Shown here in pieces: positions 11,940-23,900 of a stretch of 64,000 bases of DNA. How positions within the stretch are numbered: the stretch's first letter is position 1; every line of letters starts with the position of its first letter. The notes under the pieces were generated by a model, which was given only the letters and a program-made list of their open reading frames with translations, was not told the origin of the DNA and ran no database searches. The DNA lies in contig VFFE01008475.1 in assembly GCA_008921705.1 (NCBI GenBank), positions 708,206 to 772,205 of the forward strand, written 5' to 3'. The position numbers were made by a program, and so were the translations under genes. The DNA is from Burhinus oedicnemus (lineage: Eukaryota > Chordata > Aves > Charadriiformes > Burhinidae).

Positions 11940-12975
11940 TGAATCATGGAATCACGGAATTTTCAGAGTTGGGAGGGACCTCTAGTCTAGTCCAACTCCC
12001 CTGCAGGAATGCCTAGAGCACATTACTCAGGACTGCATCCAGGCGGGTCTTGAAAATCTCCAGAGAAGGGCACTCCACAACCTCCCTGGGCAGCCTGTTC
12101 CAGTGCTCTGGCACCCTCACCGTAAACAAGTTTTTTCTTGTGTTTGAATGGAACTTCCTATGTTCCAGCTTGTGCCCGTTGCCCCTCGTCCTGTCACTGG
12201 GAACCACTGAAAAGAGTCTGCCTCCATCCTCCTTCAACCCACCCTTTAGATACTTCTAAGCAAGAAGAAGGTCTGCCCTCAGCCTCCTCTTCTCCAGGCT
12301 AAAGAGTCCCAGCTCTCTCAGCCTTTCCTCATAAGGGAGGTGCTACAATCCCTCAGTCACCTTTGTTGCCCTACGCTGGACTCTCTCCGGCAGTTCCCTG
12401 TCCCGCTGGAGCTGGGGAGCCCAGAACTGGACACAGTATTCCAGCTGTGGCCTCACCAGTGCCGAGTAGAGGGGCAGAATGACCTCCCTCGACCTACTGG
12501 CCACACTCTTCCCTGTGCAGCCCAGGATTCCATTGGCCTTCCTGGCAACAAGGGCACATTGCTGGCTCATAGATAACTTAATGTCTACCAGGACTGCCAG
12601 ATCCTTCTCCTCAGAACTGCTTTCCAGCAGGTCCAGCCCTAACCTATACTGGTGCCTAGCATTCTTCCTCCCCAGGTGCAGGACCCTACAGTTGCTCTTG
12701 TTGAACCTCATTCGGTTCTTCTCTGCCCAGCACTCCAGCCTGTCCGGGTCACGCTGGATGGCAGTGCGGCCCTCTGGAGTGTCAGCCACCCCTCCCAGTT
12801 TGGTATCATCAGCGAACTTGCTGAGGATACACTCTGTCCCCTCATCCAGGTCATTGATGAATATATTGAACAAGATTGGACCGAGTATGGACCCCTGGGG
12901 GGACACCACTGGTTACAGGCCTCCAACTTGACACTGCTCCATTAATCACAAACATTGCTCCGTTAATCACAAATT
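11940..12975 (-). mobile_element. CR1 LINE, 5'-truncated, minus strand
   Basis: The 3' end lies at the low coordinate as TGAATCATGGAATCACGGAA, the degenerate CR1 terminal octamers. It is followed by GAGTTGGGAGGGACCTCTAG and TCCAACTCCCCTGCAGG, then the long body homologous to the C-terminal half of CR1 ORF2. The element is cut at its 5' side near 12975, just upstream of the RT motif SGVPQGS. This 5' truncation is normal for LINE insertion. The length is about 1.04 kb. The body is little diverged over RT and the 3' UTR, so this is one of the youngest and best preserved copies here. Confidence 0.95.
12013..12909 (-). pseudogene. CR1 ORF2 reverse transcriptase, C-terminal remnant
   Basis: A minus-strand open stretch of 188 codons (12909 down to 12343) begins [11 protein letters not shown], the RT motif that follows SGVPQGS. 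It has the catalytic FADDTKL at residues 32-38 and continues through [32 protein letters not shown] and the [19 protein letters not shown] region. A second frame (12237-12013) carries the CR1 C-terminus, including [12 protein letters not shown]. The two are separated by frame disruption near 12240-12340. A run of six G on the plus strand (12897-12902) adds one base relative to the SGVPQGS coding expected, so the frame also breaks at the front. The product would lack the endonuclease and the N-terminal RT fingers. It is a dead fragment, with no sign of exaptation. Confidence 0.93.
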
Positions 12976-12984
12976 AATGTGATT
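12936..12984. repeat. Short direct duplication at the CR1 5' junction
   Basis: TGCTCCATTAATCACAAA is followed directly by CAT and TGCTCCGTTAATCACAAA, two copies 21 bp apart differing at one base. The first copy matches where CR1 normally reads CCATTGATCACAA. The duplication therefore sits at or inside the 5' truncation point of the CR1 insertion. Confidence 0.75.
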
Positions 12985-14000
12985 CAGGCTTGCAGATGAC
13001 TGGCTGTACGATCTCTAAGGGGTAAGTTATGATGTTTGAGTTTTTTTCCCCATGATATGTTAGATAAGGAAATTACTGAATCAGCTGGAACCGAAGCAAG
13101 AGAGCCCGGTGTTGATGCTGGTTTTTTTCACAAAGGCAAATAGTCATGCAGGTCCATCTGCAGCTGTTTTTAATTCCAGGAGGAAATGTTTGTGAGGGGA
13201 AGACGTGTTTTATTCCTATATCTGGGCACACAAAGCCATGGACTTCTTCCCGCTCACAGCAAGTTGTACAACCAAGATCCTGGGAGCAATCTGATAGAAA
13301 AAGTTGCTGATTTCTTATTGGAGCAGCTGTTGGGATGAGGAAAGATCGAAGAGGTAGTTGAGAAACTGGATCCCCATCTGCAGCCTAGACATACAGAAGA
13401 ACGCCCTCCGTTTGCAATCATTCTCATTACAGGCCCTTTTCTCTTGACTGTGTGACAGCTTCCAAGCTGAAATTTTTATCCAGAAGATGATCACTGGGAA
13501 AATGTATCCAATGCAGTTAGCAAGAACTGAAACTGCCTATTGTCTCAAACACTTTATATTCCGGTAGTATTGCATTTCCCTGGTACATGTGCCCACCTGA
13601 CACATAGACCTTCTCTTGCCAGATAGAAGCAACACACCCGGTGCGTATGTGTTCCTCTGAAACACGACAAACAAATTGAAGTTACTTTAGAAAAAGTCCT
13701 GTGCTGTGCCTGAATTAAAATATTGCTGCTGTGCAGCGTGCACAGCCAGCGCGGACTAATGAGCTGGGCTGGGAGTCGTAAGACTTCACCTTGTAGTTGC
13801 TAATGCGAATAAAAGGTTGGCCAGTCCTCTTCAGCAGCTTTTCTGCCCCTCTTTCTGTCTGTTTGCTTTATTTAGGTCACATCATTTCCAGAGCCGCAGT
13901 TGCCTGTACTGCAGCGGGGTCCCGGAGCGATCAGACGATTGCTAAAAAGGAATAAATCTTTAGAAGTACGATGTCTTTGGGGAAGTATACATTAGCTTAA
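12976..14000. other. Unique non-coding sequence, no gene seen
   Basis: No recognisable exon or repeat. It runs from the CR1 5' junction to the beginning of a CpG-rich patch at about 14.0 kb. Confidence 0.6.
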
Positions 14001-14049
14001 ACATTTCCCGCTTGGATCTTGTGGCAGCTTCGTTACTCTGCTAGAGCCT

Positions 14050-14440
14050 GGACTGATTGGCAGCTGACCTGCATCCGTCGCGGCGGGTGTTCGGCAAGCC
14101 GTGGGAACGCAGCGGAGGGCTGCGAGGTTGCGTACGAGCGGCGGAGCAGCCGCGCGTGTGCTGACGCTTGCCAGATTGTTCCCCAGAAAGACGGGGGGCC
14201 GGGGCTGAGAGTCGTGTCGGCTGGCCCTGTGCCAGGGCTGAGGCACCTGGGGGGGGCTTCAGGGTTGGCTCCAGGTGGGCAGAGCGGAGCCAGAGCGCCG
14301 CTCCGCTGGGCAGGCTTCAGAAGAGAAGCATCCAGGGAGGAAAAAGCTGTCAGCAGGAGAATCTCCATCTGGGGTTTTGCAGACTTGGAGCTGATCGACT
14401 CTCCAAGGGGGAATTTCGGTGCTTCGCTTACCTCGTTTCC
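14050..14440. promoter_or_regulatory. Short CpG-rich patch, possible CpG island
   Basis: Between about 14066 and 14170 CpG dinucleotides are very dense (CCGTCGCGGCGGGTG, GCGTACGAGCGGCGG, AGCCGCGCG). They remain frequent to about 14330 (GGAGCGGGC-like CAGAGCGCCGC). Most of the window is CpG-depleted, as expected for methylated vertebrate DNA, so this patch has probably been kept unmethylated or is GC-biased. Open frames cross it on both strands (14019-14585 plus, 14033-14512 minus) without a recognisable domain. It could be a promoter of an unannotated transcript or an enhancer. Confidence 0.4.
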
Positions 14441-14767
14441 CAAAAAACCTCTAAAAAGAGGGAAAATGAGAGAGACCGAGACAGAAGAAACCAAAGTTTT
14501 TGACCGGCACACCTACTCCCTCTGCTTCAGACCTTGTAAAATGACTGAAGGTCCTGGCACATCTGGGCTTTTATATATCCCCTAAAGCTGAGCGCATTTC
14601 ATTTATGTCGTGCTTTTGAATACGCTCGCATGCACAATGAGCCGTGCCGTCTGCCAGTGGAGAAAATGGAATGGAAGCAGAGCTCGCCAGAACGCCATAA
14701 GGGCTGTTCCAAGACCCAGCAAAGTCTGGCTGCATTTTCAGAAGGTTATTTAATCTCCCCGCTGTTT

Positions 14768-14777
14768 TATATAAAAG
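14768..14777 (+). promoter_or_regulatory. TATA-box-like site
   Basis: TATATAAAAG is an excellent match to the vertebrate TATA consensus. It lies about 350 bp downstream of one CpG-rich patch (14.05-14.44 kb) and about 225 bp upstream of another (15.0-15.08 kb). There is no evidence of a transcript, and such a 10-mer can occur by chance in 64 kb. Confidence 0.25.
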
Positions 14778-17390
14778 GGATAATGGTCACAGACAAGAAC
14801 CGCTGACACTTGTCAGGTAACGATCAACCCGAGCGTCTTGTCAGGTCTAGCTGTAAACCAAGACATGGCTCCCAGGAGTAGATGCTCCCAAAATGTCTCA
14901 CCTGCGCCTTCTGCAGGGCTCCAGTACGCTCCAGCCATGCCTCTGGTTGAGCTGCTGCCAGCTGTCGGTCAGGGCAGAGTTCAGGACATCGCAGGCTGCT
15001 CTCGAAAAACGCCCGTCGCGGCGCACAGGCGCGGGAAAAACCTTTGTGTCCCTTTTGTGCCGACGTGGAGAAGCCGCGGCTCCTCCAAATGGTGACCAAG
15101 AGCTTTTAGATGCGGGTATGGCGCCGGGACTGTTCACAGCAGTGTCTCGCAAACTCTCCTGCTGCCAGGGAGCAGCGAGGGCTGGCTGCGTCCCAGGGGA
15201 GAGAAGCTGGGCGCAGTGTGATAACATGGCCGGCAGGACCTGGGAGCCTAGCGGTCTCCTGAGCTTTCCTGTGTTTACCTCCAGGCTGCCGTTGCCCCCA
15301 GATTACTGGCACAACACGCTCTTAGGCTCGGTACCCACTGGTATTTACAGACCGAAAGGTACAGTCAGATTTACTGGGATTGCCGAAGAAAAATACATCC
15401 TTTGTAGTTAATTTCCCTGCTGGCAACACGTGCCACCACGGATTGGATCCTGCTCCATAGCCTCCTCTCACATGTGATGGTGCGCCTCGCACCAAGGCAG
15501 GCACGTTATTCATCAAAATGCAACGTTAAACTAAATAAATTGCTCAGAACTTTTCCAACTGAGTGAAGCGAGATGTACCCCCTCCTTTTCCCTTTACTGC
15601 AGTGATAAGCAAAGGCACCCAGTAACCTAAAGGGAGATTCCAGATATTAATTTCCTAGCTTTGTAGTTGCGTGCTTTCCATTTTGCAGTGACTTTGAGCT
15701 GCTTTCCTAGCAGGACACAGGAGGGAGCCCCGGCTGGATACCAGCATTTTGTGCACAATAAGGGAGGGCAGGATTAAAAGTATTGTTCATGCTAGCAAAG
15801 AACCTGGCCCTGCCGGCAGCATGCCTGATGCCTTGGGCATTGCCCCTCCTTGGGTCGATTCAACACTCACACTGATTTAGAGGGTAGGTTGGCATGGGCC
15901 ATCCGTCTTCTGCTGCTACACAGTGAAACCCTGAGGTCCGCAGCTTCAAAAGGACCTTTAAATGCCTTTTATACCAAAGAACCACAGCCAAGATCACTTC
16001 TAAGAGAGCCAGCGAAATGGTCAGAGCAATGGAGGGTTTCAAGAGTGCAAGGGTGCTCAAGACGCTGGGATGATGAAGGAGTACTAGGGGCAAAGAGAGA
16101 AAAGACTCTGTGCCTTTGATGAAAACACTGGGTTTAGGCAACGTGCGTATCCTGTCTCCCAAGGAGATCAGGTTTCCGAAAGAAATAGGAGAATTTCTGA
16201 AGAAATAGGAGAGAAAGCTGACGGAAAAATCTGGGGTTGTCTTCTAACCTCTTTATTTGTTTTGGTCCAGGTTAACCCTAGCACATCGATTCTCAAGCTT
16301 TGGTGACGTTTTGCTTTTTCAGAAGAGAAAACTCTGCTTGGTAGGGCAGCCCTGCCTCCCTATGGAGCCAAAACAGAGACTCTAAAAACATCAGTTCCAG
16401 GGTATATGCTCTTCCCACGTACCTGTTTGCTGTGTAATAGCTGGGGCAGGGACACAAGGACACAGCAGGTGTTCTAGGAGATTAAATTTTCTTTGTCCAC
16501 AAGTGAGGAGACGGGCAGAGTGGGAGAAGAAGGGAGCCTGGTGGTAAAACTCTGCAACGTTCTGCCCTGCCGCAAGGGAAGACCGGAGCTTGTCTTTGGC
16601 TTTCAGTCCCAAATTGTGGGAGCCTGCAGGTCGGAGCCTGAGCTGGCAGGAGAACCTGGGAGCTGAGAACTCTGGCCTGCTGTGAGTTTGGGGTTGTATT
16701 TCGGTCCTCTCGCCCTCGATCTCCCTTTAGCACCCGGGGGTCGGCCCAGCTTCCCTGCCGTGGGCCTGGCCGACCGGCTATTCTCGCAGCGCCGCTTGTT
16801 TCCCCTTTTCATTTCCCAATTCCTTCCCTCTGCCATAAAGTTCCTGCGTGGTCACTCTCCCGGCTCTTTACTCCTTTCTGCCGCTTTACCAAATGTCAGA
16901 GAGACAATGGTTAGACTTGCAGACCTGGCACAGCCGTGCCAGTTTTACTGCCAGGGCTGAGCAAGTAAGCACAAATTAGGGATGAAAATCAGCTGTGTGT
17001 ATACCAGATCGGATGTGCCTCTGTGGGGAGAGACGGTGTAAATTTTAATTAAAAAAATCTGCTTGTAAACCATGTCTGTTCGCAGCCTGAGACCTGCAAC
17101 GTGATACAGAGTCCAGCGTGATCCGGCCAGGGCACCTTCTTTCCACAACACCACTGGGCTTCCTTCACTAAACAAGGATATTTCTTGGCTTTTAAGGGTT
17201 TGGAAATCTCACAGGCTTTGGCCGGCATTCGTTTCAGGCACTTGAAGAGCTCTTCTTTGCCTAGCAAAGAGACAAATGCCTGGTTTTCCATTGATTCAGG
17301 GCTTCCTAGAGCTCCTCAACTGATAGGATGTGTGATGTTTAATCAGTCCTGCAAGACAACAAATTACGTTTTCTTTTTGGTCATGAAAGT
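14778..17390. other. Non-coding sequence with a second CpG-rich patch
   Basis: At 14998-15080 CpG is again dense (AACGCCCGTCGCGGCGCACA, GTGCCGACGTGGAG, AGCCGCGG). At 16178-16216 there is an imperfect 20-bp tandem duplication of GAAAGAAATAGGAGAATTTCT. The frames here (for example 14893-15411 plus and 16682-16960 plus) have no domain I recognise and are not called. Confidence 0.5.
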
Positions 17391-17443
17391 CACGGAATCA
17401 TGGAATTTTTAGAGTTGGAAGGGACCTCTAGAGATCATCTAGT
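17391..17443 (-). mobile_element. CR1 3'-end scrap
   Basis: TCACGGAATCATGGAATTTT, GAGTTGGAAGGGACCTCTAG and AGATCATCTAGTCC form the CR1 3' terminal segment on the minus strand, about 53 bp, after which homology stops. Very short 5'-truncated CR1 insertions of this kind are common in birds. Confidence 0.85.
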
Positions 17444-20400
17444 CCTTCATAACATCCCCCATAGGCAGTACAATCATGGTCCAGTCACCTTCTCGATATC
17501 TCACTACAGGTCTGGGGAGGTTTCTGGAGCAAAGCCGGTTTCCCCAGTTAATTCAGGTGTGCAAGTAATCATCAGTGTGTTTTGGATGTGTTTGATAAGG
17601 AAAGTCTGAAGGGGTGAGACCCCACTGATCCTGCCGTCCTCAACTGTACAGGGTAAGATGAAGCCAATTTTTGTCCATCCCTATCTGAAAGAGTAAAAGA
17701 CAAAATGGAGAAAGGCAAAAAGATTTTTTTTTTTTTTCTTAAAATCAGAGGAGCTGCCCATAACTGGCTAGGGAGATTTTCAAAGTATGATGAGAGGCAG
17801 CTGGCTGTGCCTCCGTGGGCAGCACAGTGTGTAAGGAAATCTCTCTTTCTCCTCCCTGAGGTGATTTCTTCAGGAAGAAAGCAGTCAGCAATGGTGGCAT
17901 TAAAGAGATCAGCTTTAGACCTCTGAGTAGAGATGAAAGGGGAGCATTTATTGTCTGCAAGACGCCGCTTCTGGTTTTCTGCAGAATCAGCCAAGTAGCT
18001 CTGCAGCAGTTACACTTATTTCAATGTCTCCAAGACTTTCTCCTTATGCAAACAGGTTGCACGGCTCCTGTTTTCAAAAAAGAGATGAAGTTTCAGGAAG
18101 AGCAGCAGCCGACATCTAACACCTTAGCAGAGAATCTGGTGCGGGTCTTATTTTCACGCTTTTCCTGTTTCACAAGGAAAAAGGTCCTGCAAATTTGAAA
18201 AATTCCTAAGGAGAAGATTTATAACGTCAAGCCCCCCCATCCCATCCCCAAAATACGCAGTAGTTACTTCTGCTCAGAGGACGGATCAGCTGCAAGATCA
18301 GCCTCCTGCGGTTCAGGGGTGCGTTGCAAGGTGGAACACTGCAAAACAGCGGGGACGTGTGGTTGTAGCTGCTCCACGCTCTGTTTTTTCACTGTCGATC
18401 TGCTGAGCTTTCGCTGTCACCTGGGTTCCCACAAAGCCAAGGATTACATTTAGGAGCTTTGACGATTCCTATTATAAGAGAAAATTGGCATGTCATGTCC
18501 AGTTCTCCTGCTGCAACAATTTCACAGGACAAATTAAACCATTAAGCTAGAACACCATGCTCTGGTACACAAAACATCTACTGTGACAGAAAGGCATCCT
18601 CATCCACAAAAAGGAGGCTGTTTTGGTATTTCCGGCTCTATCAGAGGTGCCTTCCCAGTGGGACATCCCACTTAGACCAATTAATATCTGGACTGGCCAT
18701 GCAGGGAGCCAAGGCAGTGCTGTCTGAGCTCAGGTGGGAACCAAAAATGCCCATTGGGCTCAGAGAGAGCAGAGGAACAGCTATCAACCCCTCTAGCTCG
18801 AGGAGGGAGGGAATTGGTGCAGTTGTATTGGTTCAAACAGACACTAACTCAACCTGACCTGCTAAAAGGTAGTGTCCCTGGCTGTTTCCCCCCCGTGGCT
18901 CAAGTTCTCTGCACCCTTAGGAGAAATGCAAGGTGCAGGGCTCGCTTATTTGGGGTTTTTTGGTTTTATTTTTTCTTTTTTCTTGGTTTCCCCCCGCCCC
19001 ACCACTTAACATTTATATTGCACTCTAGGCTTTGCAGGAGCCAGGGGGTAAGTTTGTATTGAGTTCCGTAAGGACTGACTTCCACTTGAAGACGCAGGTT
19101 ATATCTAACTTTCAGAGCACGTCAAGAGCTGTGGTGTGGTACCCACCGCAGGCAGTTTCCCTCCAGAGTGTGGCACTGGGTGTCCTGGTGCAGGAAACGC
19201 AGAGGTGGCTCAGCACACTGCAGTATCTTGTCTTAAGACTCAAGGTGAAAAAGGAGCAAGAACTCAAGGCTGCTATTGCAGACAGTAATTGGGCAAAGCA
19301 GTTGGCAAGGCACAGACCATTCTTCTAGCTCACACCTTTCAGCTGTCATCAGAACAAAGTCCTAAATCAATATTATTGGTCCCCAGCGAGATTCAGTGGA
19401 GCTAAATTAACATAACCTCATAAATGACAGGCTTTCCCATTCATCTCAGTCCCTAGCAAGAAACTATCCATTGCTGCTTTACTGCAGCAGTCCCCAGGAG
19501 CAGCCCCAGTGTTTCAGGTGCTCCCACACAACATGCAACACAAAACCGCGCTTCCCAGCTAACTCCAAAGCCTTTGTTCAAAATCAAAACCATCTTCACG
19601 TCTTTATGTTTATAGAAAGGACAAAACACACGTGAATATAACCCTTTCTGCTGGACCCTTCCTTATGACACCACCTTCAAGAGCCTCCTTCTTCAGCAAT
19701 GGAGATCCCGGTTTGCAGAACTGAAGGTGAGGATGGACAAGAGCTGATTGCCATTAAATACCCTGCCAGCTGCAATGGGCATAGTTCTTTCCAGGCTTTT
19801 GCTCAATATGATGTGTATCACGTCTGCCGCTGCAGTGGAGCATGTTGCCTTTCTTGCTCTACCCTTCCTCAGGGAGGACTTGTCCTCTGGCATTCTGGTG
19901 CTTTCTCAGCCTCCTGAAATACAAACATGACATAGTGTTGTGGGCCTCATCACGAGAGAAGCACCACTTCTCTCCAGGAACAACTGCTGTCTGTAAGAAA
20001 AGACTTGTAATCTCCCCGAAACAAAGACCGAGAGAAGCAGCCTGAGAAGAGATAAGGGGAGGGGGCAGAGGCCCTCTGAGCCTTTCTGAATGTCTCAAAC
20101 ACTCACAAGTCCCTCAAAATGAAGCTGTAGCCATTGTGTGGACAAGGGGGAGTCTGGATGCTGCAGGCCTTGCGCTCAAAGAACTGATGAGTTGACCACT
20201 TGCTCATCTGTTGGGTGACTCAGGTGGGGAGAAAATCTCCTGAATGACACAGGAGGGAGGAAGCCTTTGGAAAACAAAATGGGTCTGCTCAACTTGTGAA
20301 GCTTGTTAGTTCTCTGTTTTGGGGCCATTGTGTCCAATGAATGACTTTGCCTTGTTATCTGCGAAATGCGTATTAAGGTTGACTGTAGCACCCATGGCCC

Positions 20401-20454
20401 TACCCAAATCATGCCCCATCTCACCTGGGGAGGTGGAAAACCTGAGATGAAACT
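17444..20454. other. Unique non-coding sequence, no gene seen
   Basis: No recognisable exon. Homopolymer tracts occur at 17725-17737 (T) and T-rich/C-rich runs at 18953-19000. The sequence approaching 20.45 kb may already belong to the LTR-like block that follows, whose left edge I could not fix. Confidence 0.55.
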
Positions 20455-20590
20455 GTCACCATAATACTGGGGTGGGTTGTACTGATACAGTGAACATAAA
20501 AGGGGAAAATAAGTGCCTCAGAGGGGGGGGACGGGAAGACTTCTTTTTTCCTGGGTGATACACAGAAGAACGCTCCTACGAACCGCAGAC

Positions 20591-20670
20591 ACCACCACCA
20601 CTACCACCACGCTGGAACCAGGACCGGTGATCTCTGTCTCTCCCTCTCTCTCTCTTTTTTCTATCCCTCT
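20591..20670. repeat. CAC and CT simple-sequence tracts
   Basis: ACCACCACCACTACCACCAC (20592-20611) is followed by CTCTGTCTCTCCCTCTCTCT and a T run (20632-20662). Both are low-complexity and lie within the LTR-like block. Confidence 0.8.
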
Positions 20671-20691
20671 GTTTTCTCTTTTAGAGTTAAG

Positions 20692-20877
20692 TAAGTAACG
20701 CAAGGCACACCTTACCACTCCCCAGAATTCACTGTGTGTCTGTTGTTAAGTACCGCTTGCCATAATCTGTTGTGTATCTGTCATTAAGCAACGCAAGGCG
20801 TACTTTACCACTTGCCTAAATTTGTTATATACATAACCAATTATCGTGGACCTACTTAAGACATACATTAATCACTG
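20692..20877. repeat. Two imperfect copies of a 93-bp unit
   Basis: Copy one starts TAAGTAACGCAAGGCACACC at 20692 and copy two TAAGCAACGCAAGGCGTACT at 20785. Both continue TTACCACT..CC, and each is preceded by a TCTG(T)nTTAAG-type segment (TGTGTCTGTTGTTAAG near 20750 and TGTATCTGTCATTAAG near 20785). Internal duplications like this are frequent in retroviral LTRs. Confidence 0.65.
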
Positions 20878-20985
20878 TGGGAATCTAGTAAATGTTTGTG
20901 TATGGACCTTGAGAATTGTCTCACCTTAGTCCACACCGCTGGGGATTTGTGAATCTGAGTTATGGTTCCCCTCTCTTCTCCTCTT

Positions 20986-23900
20986 CTGAGCGGGTCTGAG
21001 CAGGGCGTGACGCCATCCCAGTGCCCTCACGTGTGATCTGTGATGCTCTGGTGCTCTTCTGTACTAGCATGGCACCAGATGATCACCACTGATTCGCTGG
21101 CTGTTGGAACCCATAAAACAACGCACGAGCAGCATGCATTGCGATAGTTCCTAGAAACCCCGGTCCCCGCTCCGCTGGGCACAGGAAAATCGAGTAGCCA
21201 AACAAGATGTCCTGGCCCAAAGACTTCAGCCTTGGCTCTGCAAGGAGGCAAGTTTGAACTGAAACTTCCGTGTCTCAAAGCCACATCTCACGGTGTTTTA
21301 AACGGTGGTTTCAGCAAACTCTGAGCAGGGAGATGGCCTTTGGACCCTGTTTGCTGTGACCTGGTGTTCCGCACTGGGAGAGCGAGAGACAGACAGACAG
21401 TGCAGGGCTCTTTCCAGGTATCAGTAAGAAGGGCTCAACAACAAATGATGGGATAAAAGAGCTGTTTTAATAAGATAGAACAAAAAGAGGAATATAGATA
21501 GTGAGTAAATTTTACATCCCTTCAGATGCTGGGAACTCCACATTCATGCAGCATGGCACAGATCCTGGATGGATTTTCCCATGGCGTACTGTGCAGGTCG
21601 TGTCCATGAAGAGGCTCTGCCTCCTTCCCATTGCCGTGGTGTCTTTTATTCTGCATAACAAACAAAACCACTTATCTTCTCCCGACAGCCTGGACTGTCA
21701 CCTCTCTCATAACACCCACCAGTGTGCAGCACAGGCCAGCACAGGGCACTCCAGCAGGTTGCCTGGCCATGGCTACTCGTGCCAATGTACGGGCTGCTCA
21801 AGCCCTGCGTACGACGCCTGGTAGGGCAGACATGGGCTGTTCATCATCTCTGATTGCCTAAATGCAATGTCTTCTGCGAGGCTCCCAATACGCCTGGATC
21901 TGCGGCAGGGCAAAGAAGTGAAGTACTATCCAACCAGACCCACACTGTACTGGGGAGAAGATTCAGTCCCTTCAAGAGCACCCAGCAATAATGAAAAGCA
22001 GGCAGTAATTTACTAAAAGAAATAGCAAACATATTTTTTTTTTATCCTGACATCCAGAGGTAGGGCTGTTTTTCTCCAGAATATCACACAAGCTGGTGTG
22101 ATACACAAAAGCAGGGGATCAGAAACACGAGCCATTTCAAAAGCTGCGTGGTTGAATGGGGGAACTGATAGCGTGGAGGTGGGACGCTGTCAGCAGCACC
22201 CATGTCGTGACATGGTCAGGCAAGCTGCATCTCCTCACGGTGCAGGCTGCAGCAAATCCTGGCTCTAGTCCAGAGGTCAGGCCAGGCTCTACGGCTCTGT
22301 CACCCTGCCTGGGTGCAAGAGGTTAATTGCATTAGCATCCTGCAAGACACAGAAAGGTCACAGGGACCTTTCTCTTGAAGTCACACAGTCTACGGGACAT
22401 TTTGAGCCGACCTGAGCTGGTACCAGCTAGTTCTCTGAGCCTTTAGCTGGGGTTTGTTCTTGCTGCTGGTGTTGGAAGACAAGATTTCAGTGGGAGTGTC
22501 AAATACACGGCAATCGGTGGAGAGTTCCAACAAACGGCAGGCTGGGTAAGGTATTTTCCTCATTTGGAGCGGAAGAAGAGCTCTTCCTCTGCTCAAGAAG
22601 TTTATTTATGGAAAGGTCTGGAGAGGAAAGGGAGAACAGAAGCACCTCAAGTTTGGGAAGAAAATTGCTCTAGATGTGACCTATTTTTCTATGCTAGCAA
22701 ACGCTGTTTATTACTTACCTGTTGCTCTCACTTTTTAGTAGGCACAATAGACAAAAAAATTGCTAATTTTGAACAAAGCCCCTCTTGAAAAAGAAGCTAT
22801 TTGTATGTGCATAGAGCTTTTCAGACTTGGAGGTCTCAGGTGTTTTCATTACGTTTTTAAATATCTCAAGGTCATGGGGATATGATGAATAAGCGGGACT
22901 GAACTGCATTTTATTGTTCGTGGGAGTTCACAGTGTGCACAGCAATTTTCTCCATTGGGGTTGGACTATTGTGTCGTGTAACAGTGAATTAAAGATAGCA
23001 CAGGGAATGAAAGCAAGATGCATCTCGCCTGTATTGTCAGGGTTTTATAATAATAATCAGCCTGCTGAAAATTGCATAATTGCTCTGATCTGGGGGCTCG
23101 CTTTTCTGTTTTCCCATCTTTCTAATTGTTTTGGGGAGGGTTTGATTTGGTTTTCTTAGTTGGGATTTTGGAGTGTTGTTTGCAGGAAAGAGAGCCAGAG
23201 GAAAGCCCTGGTTTATAACCTTACAACAAGACTCTGTAACCTGCTTGTCCTGCACGTGCAACGCGGGGTGACCGCGCGCTGCAAATAGTTTCTCAGGCAT
23301 CATTTCTGCAATGGTCACTCCGGTCTGTGCTACCATGGTGGGTTCTGTGGTCCTAGGGCTCTCACATCGGTATGCACTGTTTCCCCCCGGTTCCTTGGTT
23401 GTCTCTACGTGTTATTTCATTCGCACAGTCCAGCCTGTGAACCCAGAAACTGGGCACAGAAGAGAGTTTGTGGGGGAAGAAAGGGATCCAGAGATGGCAT
23501 CTCTTCCATGGCACAACATTGCCCTTCTTCCCTAACAACCACCCCAGGAGCACAGGGCAGAGAGCTGGGACCGGCAGCATCTCCCTCGTCTCTCTTTTGT
23601 TACTGCCTTGCATCTTCCAGGAAAAATCTTTCCAGTCAGTGCCGAGGTGACAAGAAGGAAGAACTGGGACTATTTTGCGCTACAAGGGTAAGCAGGTCAC
23701 GAGTAAGAACTCCGGCACCTTGCCATCCACACACCTCCTCCAGGTTCTGGAGTGTGGTCTCGCACCCTGAACCACCCTCTGAGCAGTCCTTCTGGGACAT
23801 GTTGTATTCAGGAAGAAGTCTATCTCAGGCGGAGCTGCAAACTTTGACCATGGGGTGCGGGAGGTTGGGCTAAGTATCCCTCACCAAGGCCTTTGGGAGC

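Larger units (their letters stand above)
20455..20985 (+). mobile_element. LTR-like retroviral remnant, ends unresolved
   Basis: A TATA-like ACATAAAAGG (about 20494) is followed by a CAC-repeat and CT-rich tract (20590-20680). After it come two copies of a roughly 93-bp unit beginning TAAGTAACGCAAGG (20692) and TAAGCAACGCAAGG (20785). The block runs on to CCTTAGTCCACACCGCTGGG. This layout, and sequence I loosely recall from other bird genomes, resembles an ERV LTR in plus orientation. I did not find a convincing TG...CA pair with target duplications. The limits are therefore approximate and the element may extend upstream toward about 19.9 kb. Confidence 0.45.

Noticed and set aside
14019..14585. 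188-codon plus-strand frame in the CpG-rich patch
   Set aside because: A similar-length frame runs on the minus strand, the translation is Arg/Gly/Ala/Pro-rich with no domain, and GC-rich DNA has few stop codons by chance.
15860..16162. Minus-strand frame with a hydrophobic stretch resembling a membrane segment
   Set aside because: A single hydrophobic run from a pyrimidine-biased sequence, no family resemblance, and no signals of a gene.
17391..17600. A longer CR1 continuing past 17443
   Set aside because: After AGATCATCTAGTCC the sequence departs from the other copies in the window, so only about 53 bp is supported.
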